From: Planctomycetota bacterium
GTDB lineage: Bacteria > Planctomycetota > Planctomycetia > Pirellulales > Pirellulaceae
Direction of reading: 5' to 3'
Assembly: GCA_026692885.1 (NCBI GenBank)
Contig: JAPLNJ010000017.1
Coordinates: forward strand, 1 to 7,489
DNA length: 7,489 nt
Each line of letters opens with the position of its first letter. Position 1 is the first letter of the stretch. The position numbers and the translations under genes were made by a program. The notes under the pieces are model-generated. The model had not been told where the DNA came from and did no database searches. It was given only the letters and a program-made list of their open reading frames with translations. Shown here piece by piece: positions 1-4,797 of this stretch.

Positions 1-96
1 CCCCCAACCGGCTTGCGCAGGCTTGGCAGGCAACGACACAACCGCGGCGGTTAGCACCGCAACCAACAACAACTTCTTCACACTGGGTCTCAACAT
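1..96 (-). CDS. Secreted protein, N-terminal fragment (signal peptide only)
   Basis: The reverse strand reads from an ATG at 96-94 to the window edge without a stop (32 codons). The product begins MLRPSVKKLLLVAVLTAAVV and continues to a proline/alanine stretch ending AQA, followed by GWG. This is a textbook Sec signal peptide: basic n-region (R3, K7, K8), hydrophobic core at residues 9-20, and an A-X-A signal peptidase I site near residue 29. A GGAGG Shine-Dalgarno (110-106) lies 9 nt before the ATG, which fixes the start. The mature protein lies outside the window, so its function cannot be assigned. It is transcribed divergently from the methyltransferase gene at 588. Real gene start: fairly sure. 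Identity: unknown. Confidence 0.72.
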   Translation of the reverse strand, partial: MLRPSVKKLLLVAVLTAAVVSLPAKPAQAGWG

Positions 97-130
97 GTCA
101 ACAGTCCTCCATTAGTCTTGAAGCAACACA

Positions 131-165
131 GGGTCCAAGGACGCCCTGGATCCCGGCAATTGCCG
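131..165. promoter_or_regulatory. Leader hairpin and 12-bp perfect palindrome upstream of the minus-strand gene
   Basis: CGGCAATTGCCG (154-165) is a perfect 12-bp palindrome about 58 nt upstream of the minus-strand ATG. It directly abuts an imperfect stem: GGGTCCA (131-137) pairs with TGGATCCC (147-154) with one bulged T, and a short inner GG/CC extension closes on a 3-nt loop. The position would suit an operator or a 5'-leader structure for the secreted-protein gene. No regulator is recognised and the role is inference. Confidence 0.3.
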
Positions 166-268
166 TACCAGAAGGCCACTGGATGCCGACAATCTGCGGG
201 GTGGGTGTGCCCGCGCAGCCCGAATCGATTTCTCGATCGACTTTCGGCCGTCAGTACGCATCGCTAAC

Positions 269-379
269 CGCTAAGCAACGGCCGAAGAACAACTCCCTCG
301 CCCCGGTACTCCGGGGAGAGGGTTGGGGTGAGGGGCGGAAAGAGCAAATGCCGAAGTTGTTTTTCGGCTGTTCCTAACG
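269..379. repeat. REP-like palindromic element inside about 25-bp imperfect inverted repeats
   Basis: The left arm 269-293 and the right arm 356-379 (read on the reverse strand) match at about 20 of 24 aligned positions with one gap. The innermost 13 bases differ at one: GCCGAAGAACAAC on the left, GCCGAAAAACAAC on the right. Between them lies a GC-rich hairpin (295-322) followed by GGTTGGGGTGAGGGG. Hairpin-plus-tail units of this kind are dispersed as REP-type elements in many bacterial genomes, and planctomycete intergenic regions carry similar ones from memory. The nested architecture (short terminal inverted repeats around a REP core, about 111 bp) suggests a small non-autonomous mobile unit. 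No transposase or target-site duplication is evident. Confidence 0.6.
295..322. repeat. REP core hairpin
   Basis: CCCTC (295-299) pairs with GAGGG (318-322). After one G/A mismatch, CCCCGG (301-306) pairs with CCGGGG (311-316) around the tetraloop TACT. This is an 11-bp stem with a single mismatch. The 3' tail GGTTGGGGTGAGGGG (322-336) is the conserved-looking part of this repeat type. No T-tract follows on either strand, so I do not call it a rho-independent terminator, although it may affect transcript ends. Confidence 0.65.
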
Positions 380-404
380 CCGACGAATCGCCTCCTCAAT
401 GCGC

Positions 405-419
405 CTTGCAGATTGCAAG
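405..419. promoter_or_regulatory. 15-bp dyad CTTGCA-GAT-TGCAAG
   Basis: Perfect 6-bp inverted repeat with a 3-nt spacer, about 170 bp upstream of the methyltransferase start. It could be a binding site for a dimeric regulator. No consensus that I know is matched, so the function is a guess. Confidence 0.25.
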
Positions 420-445
420 CAGAGACATCCGTCCTCGCGCATTTT

Positions 446-472
446 GCAACGGTTGCTATTCCTGACCGTTGC
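446..472. promoter_or_regulatory. 8-bp dyad GCAACGGT / ACCGTTGC with 11-nt spacer
   Basis: A perfect 8-bp inverted repeat whose half-site centres lie 19 nt apart (about two helical turns), ending 115 nt before the methyltransferase ATG. The size and spacing suit an operator for a dimeric repressor or activator. It could equally form an RNA stem in the leader of the methyltransferase transcript. Seen directly; the role is inferred. Confidence 0.35.
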
Positions 473-587
473 GTTCCGCACGCGGATTCTTGCTTAATCG
501 CACGGCGGCGCGGGACTTGCTTACGCTGACGTGCCGAGATGACGGGCTCGGATCGCGCGGCCCTGGTTTAACGGAAGGACGATCCCC

Positions 588-1319
588 ATGCATCGCGTTC
601 CCCAGACGACTTGGTTGAGCCTGTGCTTGGCCCTCATGTGTACGATGACCACGGCCGCGGACGCGCCTGGGCGTCCGCGACCAGCCCCGTACCCAGCCGA
701 GATGAACAAGAAATTCACGGATCCTCACGCGGACATTCAGCAATTCGTGCAACGTTTTGAAAACGAGGCCCGCGACATCTACGTCAAGCGGCGAGAAATC
801 ACCCAGGTCGTGGGCCTGCGGCCCGGCGAGGCAATGGCCGACATTGGCGCCGGCACCGGCTTGTTCACGGAGCTATTCGCCGAGCAGGTCGGACCGAAGG
901 GCACCGTCTTTGCAGTGGACATCGGACCGGCATTCCTGAAGCACATCGTCGGGCGGGCCAAGCAACATGGGCAGGAGCAGGTCGTGAAGACCGTGTTGAA
1001 CAAGCCGGACTCCGTCGAGTTGCCGTCCGGCTCGATCGACGTAGCTTTCCTTTGCGACACCTACCACCACTTTGAACACCCGGAGAAGATGTTAGATTCC
1101 ATCCATCGTGCGTTGCGTCCGGGCGGACGACTGGTCGTCATCGACTTCGACTTGTGCCCGACCAGCAATGAGTTCGTCAAGCAGCGAGCTCGTGCCCCGA
1201 AGGAGGTCTACTACAGTGAGATCACGGCCGCCGGTTTTGAGCTGATCGACAGGAAGGACGTTCCGACGATCCAGGACAATTTTTACGCCGAGTTCCGGCG
1301 GCTCGAACGTCGGCAGTAA
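588..1319 (+). CDS. Exported class I SAM-dependent methyltransferase
   Basis: A 243-residue protein. The start is supported by GGAAGG (573-578) 9 nt upstream. Residues 1-24 form a signal peptide (MHRVPQ, then a hydrophobic stretch ending TTAADAP), so the enzyme is predicted to leave the cytoplasm. The Rossmann methyltransferase core follows: motif I ADIGAGTGL (84-92), the acidic end of strand 2 FAVD (108-111), LPSGSIDVAF (145-154) as the motif IV region, and LRPGGRLVVIDF (176-187) as the post-motif helix and strand. This is the Methyltransf_11/UbiE-like pattern, catalysing methyl transfer from S-adenosylmethionine to an unknown acceptor. Length is normal for a single-domain family member. The basic C-terminus (RRLERRQ) is short. 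A weak 5-bp stem (1344-1356) follows the stop without a T-run. Family is sure; substrate is unknown. Confidence 0.88.
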   Translation: MHRVPQTTWLSLCLALMCTMTTAADAPGRPRPAPYPAEMNKKFTDPHADIQQFVQRFENEARDIYVKRREITQVVGLRPGEAMADIGAGTGLFTELFAEQVGPKGTVFAVDIGPAFLKHIVGRAKQHGQEQVVKTVLNKPDSVELPSGSIDVAFLCDTYHHFEHPEKMLDSIHRALRPGGRLVVIDFDLCPTSNEFVKQRARAPKEVYYSEITAAGFELIDRKDVPTIQDNFYAEFRRLERRQ

Positions 1320-1407
1320 GCCCCACTCGCCGCTGCCAGGAATCGGTCGGAGACCGGCCGCTGAGGTTCGACCGTGGTGCCGCCGAAGGACACGCGCCCG
1401 ACACACC

Positions 1408-1428
1408 GGGAAAGGACGGCGGTTTCCC
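1408..1428 (+). promoter_or_regulatory. Hairpin GGGAAA/TTTCCC abutting a start codon
   Basis: GGGAAA (1408-1413) and TTTCCC (1423-1428) form a perfect 6-bp stem with a 9-nt loop whose 3' edge touches the ATG at 1429. The only purine-rich ribosome site, AAAGGA (1411-1416), is half inside the stem. Folding would therefore limit translation of the mini-protein and, through the ATGA overlap, of the downstream DUF1559 gene. The structure is visible; the regulatory role is inferred. Confidence 0.35.
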
Positions 1429-1551
1429 ATGCTGCAGCCTCTTGCCAAGCTACCACAGCGGATTTACGCCCACCGCCAAGCCGGGGTGGCGTTGGTCGTG
1501 CTGTTCTCGCTAGTGGCGGGGATCGTCGGTGTTCCCAACAATGAATCATGA
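1429..1551 (+). CDS. 40-residue single-span membrane mini-protein
   Basis: A short frame beginning [17 protein letters not shown], followed by a hydrophobic segment (about residues 19-35, [17 protein letters not shown]) and ending VPNNES. The basic residues (K7, R11, R16) before the helix predict a cytoplasmic N-terminus. A purine-rich AAAGGA (1411-1416) lies 12 nt upstream, a little far. Its stop overlaps the DUF1559 start as ATGA (1548-1551), and the DUF1559 gene has no Shine-Dalgarno of its own, which supports translational coupling and a real small gene. I do not recognise the family. Alternatively it is a chance leader frame that only delivers ribosomes to the next gene. The hydrophobic helix and the exact overlap favour a real gene. 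Confidence 0.5.
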   Translation: MLQPLAKLPQRIYAHRQAGVALVVLFSLVAGIVGVPNNES

Positions 1552-2435
1552 ATCGTCCACGAGCCGCATTTACCTTGGTTGAGTTGCTGGTGGTGATTGC
1601 GATCATCGGTGTGCTTGTCGGTCTCTTGTTGCCTGCGGTCCAGGCCGCACGGGAAGCGAGCCGGCGAGCACAATGCTCCAATAATTTGAAGCAGATTGGC
1701 ATCGCCCTACACCTCTACCACGAAACGCACCGGGCGTTTCCTCCGGGATGGCTGGCCACGCATCCCAGTACCGGAACGCCCTACTGGCTGGGCAGACCGG
1801 GTTGGGGTTGGGCGGCCTTTACCTTGCCATTTCTCGAACAGCAGAACCTGGCGGAGAACTTCTCGCGTTACGACCTGCCGATCACGGACCTCGTCAATCA
1901 AACGGCCAGGACCACGGCGATCGAGACCTATCGATGTCCTTCCGATACCGGTCAGAAGACGTTCCTCTTGGATGCCGGCCCCACGCCCGCGCCGAACTAT
2001 AGTCCCGGCTATGTGCCGGTCGAGGTGGCTTCCGCAAACTACATCGGCGTGTTCGGTACGGTCCCGATGGCCGCAGTTTGCGGCGGGACCGGCGACTGCG
2101 TGGGGGACGGTTCATTCGTCTTCCGACGCAGCTTCCGCTTCGCCGACTTTACTGACGGCCTGAGCCAAACACTCATCGTTGGGGAACGCAATGCGAAGTT
2201 CTTCCCCTCGACGTGGCTGGGCGTGATGGCCGGCGCGGCGCATACGACTGGCCGGATCGTCGCCGTTTCCAGCACGCCGCCCAACTCGCCGTCCGCGCCG
2301 ATGCAGAACTTCAGCAGCTATCACCCCGCAGGTACGGTTTTCCTGGCGGGCGACGGGTCGGTCCGGCTAGTGGCGGAGACGATTGATGGAACGGCCTATC
2401 GGTCGCTGTGTACCCGCGCCGGCAACGAGCCGTAA
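1548..2435 (+). CDS. DUF1559 pseudopilin-like protein (prepilin-type N-terminus, H-X9-DG C-terminus)
   Basis: A 295-residue protein. Residues 8-31 are a type IV prepilin N-terminus: [13 protein letters not shown] with the conserved Glu at mature position 5, then a hydrophobic helix and the family hallmark [19 protein letters not shown]. Prepilin peptidase would cleave after Ala7; the usual residue there is Gly, so processing may be altered. The C-terminus has H259, nine residues, then D269-G270, an exact match to the prepilin-associated H-X9-DG motif, followed by SVR and a YRSLCTRAG ending. This full-length architecture is that of DUF1559 proteins, hugely expanded in Planctomycetota and thought to be secreted through a type II/IV-pilus-like machine; their function is not established. 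No Shine-Dalgarno precedes the ATG, and coupling to the 1429 mini-protein is likely. Confidence 0.93.
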   Translation: MNRPRAAFTLVELLVVIAIIGVLVGLLLPAVQAAREASRRAQCSNNLKQIGIALHLYHETHRAFPPGWLATHPSTGTPYWLGRPGWGWAAFTLPFLEQQNLAENFSRYDLPITDLVNQTARTTAIETYRCPSDTGQKTFLLDAGPTPAPNYSPGYVPVEVASANYIGVFGTVPMAAVCGGTGDCVGDGSFVFRRSFRFADFTDGLSQTLIVGERNAKFFPSTWLGVMAGAAHTTGRIVAVSSTPPNSPSAPMQNFSSYHPAGTVFLAGDGSVRLVAETIDGTAYRSLCTRAGNEP

Positions 2436-2705
2436 CTGCCCTGTTCTCGCGACCAGCGAAGCACATGGACCCTGCCAACACCGATGCAGATTGCAACTGG
2501 CGAGGTCCGGCCTATGGCGTTCTGCAATGGCTGCCGCAACCGAGGATCACGTTCCGGATAGGTTTTCCGCTTCAGCGTGTCGCGGCGCGAAACTTGCAAC
2601 AAGGTTCGCAACGCCGTGGTGGACTCGGCTGAGACCGACCATCGTAGCGACCCTTCGAAGTCCATTCTCGCGTTCCTTCTCGGTAACAATTTTCGCGATT
2701 CCGAC

Positions 2706-3281
2706 ATGTTCCAAGACAAATATGCACAGCCACTGCGATCGGGCGTGGTTGCGGTGGTATCTCTCGCGGCCCTCATTTGCCTTGCAGGCGGCGTTTCAGC
2801 ATGTCCGCTGGTGCGGCTCGGCAAGCCCTTCTTGGTGACCCAACTGCCGGTGGACCGTAACGCCGAGGCGAGACTTGCAGCGGCGGGCGGTAGGCTTCGA
2901 GCGTCCTACGGAGACGGAGCCAGGGTCGTCCTGGTCAACGCGGACGGGACCACGCGCAATTTGACGGCCGGATTCCATAGCGCCTGCGATGCGGATGTCT
3001 CCTTCGACGCGACGCGGGTGCTGTTTGCTGGCAAACGCTCTGCCACGGATGTCTGGAACATCTACGAGATGGCGATCGATGGTTCCCAGGTGCGGCAGAT
3101 GACGCGCGACTTGGGCGACTGCCGTAGCCCGAGCTATCAGTCGACCTACTACGAGATTACGGAAGAGTCCCCGTGGCCACAGATCACCTTCGTCCGCATC
3201 GATTCGAGCACGCAGAACGAATGTGGGGGCGGTCCCGTGAGCAGCCTATACTCCTGCAAACTGGATGGCACCCGGGTGTGA
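2706..3281 (+). CDS. HzsA-related propeller/cytochrome protein, N-terminal part (ends at in-frame TGA)
   Basis: I start this at the ATG at 2706 because it opens directly into an export signal (basic QPLRSG, hydrophobic VVAVVSLAALICLAGG, then VSAC). VSAC fits a lipobox, so a lipoprotein is possible. The frame is open upstream to 2577 but those 43 residues have no protein-like character. No good Shine-Dalgarno is visible before either start. The mature part has TolB/WD40-like propeller strands: NADGTTRNLT, SFDATRVLFAGKR, IYEMAIDGSQVRQMT, LYSCKLDGTRV. Reading stops at TGA 3279-3281 (codon 192), yet the same frame continues as RLTYNLSSDYDPC, the expected rest of that propeller blade. This is therefore the first part of one gene, 2706-4793. 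The 270 bp before it hold nothing I can identify. Confidence 0.7.
   Translation: MFQDKYAQPLRSGVVAVVSLAALICLAGGVSACPLVRLGKPFLVTQLPVDRNAEARLAAAGGRLRASYGDGARVVLVNADGTTRNLTAGFHSACDADVSFDATRVLFAGKRSATDVWNIYEMAIDGSQVRQMTRDLGDCRSPSYQSTYYEITEESPWPQITFVRIDSSTQNECGGGPVSSLYSCKLDGTRV
3279..3281 (+). other. In-frame TGA interrupting the HzsA-like gene
   Basis: The codons around it read ACC CGG GTG TGA CGG CTG ACC TAT. The residues before (DGTRV) and after (RLTYN) together make the DG-x-x-x-x-RLT motif typical of TolB-like blades, where the interrupted position is commonly Arg. CGA to TGA is a single C-to-T transition. The neighbouring genes end in TAA or TGA, and the CRTAC1 gene uses TGA as a true stop, so TGA reassignment is unlikely. 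Confidence 0.75.
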
Positions 3282-3323
3282 CGGCTGACCTATAACCTGT
3301 CGAGCGATTACGACCCGTGCCTG

Positions 3324-4793
3324 ATGTGGGACGGCCGGCTGCTCTATGCCAGTTGGCAGCGAGCGGATTTCGAACGCGGGGCGTTGGGGCGGATCAACAT
3401 CCTGGGCGTGAATACGGATGGCGCAGACTGCGCAGCTTTCGTCCCCGATCAGGGCAAGCGGATCAAGCACATGCCCTGCGCGACCAGCAGCCTGGTCGTG
3501 TTCGTCGAGACAGATCGAGTGCCTTGGGACGGGGCGGGTCAATTGTCGTGCGTCCAATGGCGACGGCCGCTCCATACCTACCAGCCGATCACGGGTGGGT
3601 CGGACGGTCTATTCCACTCGCCCTCCCCGCTGCCTGACGGGACGGTCCTGGTTTCGCGGCGTCCGGCCGACGGCAGCGGCACCCACGAAATCTATCGGCT
3701 GGACCCGGTGTCGAAACGCCTGGAGCTAGTCTTCGATGATCCTCAGTGGCACGACGTTCAGGCCAAGGTAGTGGCTGCCAGGACCGCGCCGGATGGCCGG
3801 TCGAGTTCGATGAACGTCTCAGATCCGCTCGGCAAACTCTATTGCCTGGATGTCTTCACGTCCGACCTGAAAGATCCCGCCTGGTTGCCCCCGGGAAAGG
3901 CCAAACGTGTTCGCGTGATCGAAGGGGTGCCGCGCCCGACCGAGCGACCGAATGTGGCGGGTGGTGCGGAATCTGTTTCCGCAATTCCGCAACTCGGCCC
4001 GCGGCGCATCCTCGGCGAGATCCCGATCAAGGACGAGTATGAGGGCGAGGTGCGAGGCTACTACCAGGAACAGGGGGAAGACAAGGCCCAAACGAAAAAG
4101 GTCGTGACGGGCGGCTCCTTCAACGTCGAGGTGCCGGCGAACACTCCGATCCAATTGCAGTTGTTGGACGAGAACGGCGTGGCGCTGCGGAGCTGCGGCT
4201 GGATTTGGGTGCGGAATCATCAGGCCCAAGGCTGCATCGGCTGCCACGAGGATGGAGAGCTGACGCCGACCAACTGGCAGGTGGCGGCTTTGTGGGAGAA
4301 TTCCGTGAAAGCGTGTCCGCCACCGGAGCAAAGGATTTCCGTCGACTTCCGCCGTGATGTGTTTCCCATTCTGGGGAAGAAATGCACCGGGTGCCACGAC
4401 AAGAAAGGCAGTCCCCCGACGCTGACGGTCGACTCCAGTTCCCCCGCCACCCCCGACGCGGAGGCGACTGCCCGTTTTGCCTATGAAGCCTTGTTGGCCC
4501 CGGACAAATCGACAGCCGAACCCAATCCGTATGGAAAGTATGTGCATCCGGGGCGGGCACGAACCAGTCCGCTGGTCTGGCACCTCTTGGGACGCAACCT
4601 GTCTCGTCCCTGGGACGGGGCAATCGTTCACCAATCTGCGAAGCCGATACCGCCCGACCACCCGGACCCATTGAGTGCGGAAGAGCAGCAGTTGTTCGTG
4701 AAATGGGTCGACCTGGGAGCCCCGTGGGAACATGTCCCGGCGGAGGCTGCGGCATCCGCAGGTCACGACGCTGGCAAGCAGACGGAGAGGTAA
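3324..4793 (+). CDS. HzsA-related propeller/dihaem cytochrome protein, C-terminal part
   Basis: This continues the frame of the 2706 gene; homologous reading actually begins right after the TGA, at 3282. The first ATG is at 3324 but has no ribosome site and no signal peptide, so independent translation is doubtful. The protein completes the propeller (YDPCLMWDGRLLYASWQ, PSPLPDGTVLVSRR, EIYRLDPVSKRLELV). A middle domain follows (GYYQEQ to FNVEVPANTPIQLQLLDENG) of the kind seen in the hydrazine synthase alpha subunit and its planctomycete relatives. Two c-type haem sites come next: CIGCH (4233-4247) and CTGCH (4383-4397), the second in FRRDVFPILGKKCTGCH, a planctomycete cytochrome signature. 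The C-terminus has SAEEQQLFVKWVDLGAPW. Predicted role: periplasmic or surface electron transfer. It is not evidence for anammox. Spacing to the next gene is 4 nt. Confidence 0.8.
   Translation: MWDGRLLYASWQRADFERGALGRINILGVNTDGADCAAFVPDQGKRIKHMPCATSSLVVFVETDRVPWDGAGQLSCVQWRRPLHTYQPITGGSDGLFHSPSPLPDGTVLVSRRPADGSGTHEIYRLDPVSKRLELVFDDPQWHDVQAKVVAARTAPDGRSSSMNVSDPLGKLYCLDVFTSDLKDPAWLPPGKAKRVRVIEGVPRPTERPNVAGGAESVSAIPQLGPRRILGEIPIKDEYEGEVRGYYQEQGEDKAQTKKVVTGGSFNVEVPANTPIQLQLLDENGVALRSCGWIWVRNHQAQGCIGCHEDGELTPTNWQVAALWENSVKACPPPEQRISVDFRRDVFPILGKKCTGCHDKKGSPPTLTVDSSSPATPDAEATARFAYEALLAPDKSTAEPNPYGKYVHPGRARTSPLVWHLLGRNLSRPWDGAIVHQSAKPIPPDHPDPLSAEEQQLFVKWVDLGAPWEHVPAEAAASAGHDAGKQTER
4784..4790 (+). 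promoter_or_regulatory. Ribosome binding site fixing the CRTAC1 start
   Basis: GGAGAGG ends 7 nt before the ATG at 4798 and lies just inside the end of the preceding gene. It favours 4798 over the in-frame ATG at 4732. The 4732 start would add a 22-residue Arg-rich extension (MSRRRLRHPQ...) in front of an otherwise clean signal peptide. Confidence 0.7.
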
Positions 4794-4797
4794 TAGA

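Larger units (their letters stand above)
97..587. other. Divergent intergenic region, no protein gene
   Basis: This 491-bp stretch separates the minus-strand secreted protein from the plus-strand methyltransferase. No open frame in it has a convincing ribosome site plus protein-like composition; the longest forward frame (183-377) runs straight through the REP-type hairpin. The region holds a leader hairpin and 12-bp palindrome (131-165), a REP-like element in a larger inverted repeat (269-379), and two dyads (405-419 and 446-472). I could not identify a convincing -35/-10 promoter by eye on either strand. Confidence 0.7.

Noticed and set aside
183..377. Forward frame of 64 codons in the intergenic region
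   Set aside because: It runs through the REP hairpin, has no ribosome site, and its translation shows no protein-like features.
1344..1356. Stem CGGTC-GGA-GACCG after the methyltransferase as a terminator
   Set aside because: Only five base pairs and no T-run follow; not enough for a rho-independent terminator.
2577..2705. Upstream in-frame start for the HzsA-like protein
   Set aside because: The extra 43 residues are polar and unremarkable, whereas the 2706 ATG opens directly into an export signal.
3279..3340. Selenocysteine insertion or TGA reassignment at the in-frame stop
   Set aside because: I see no convincing stem-loop right after the TGA, the position is not a Cys in this motif, and TGA ends the CRTAC1 gene normally.
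2706..4793. True hydrazine synthase alpha subunit (anammox hzsA)
   Set aside because: The domain order is similar, but the G+C-rich context and the neighbours (CRTAC1, YVTN fusion, DUF1559) are those of general planctomycete HzsA-related proteins, and no hzsB/hzsC partner is present.
4732..4797. Upstream in-frame start for the CRTAC1 protein
   Set aside because: It overlaps the preceding gene and would bury the signal peptide behind an Arg-rich extension; the 4798 ATG has a good Shine-Dalgarno.
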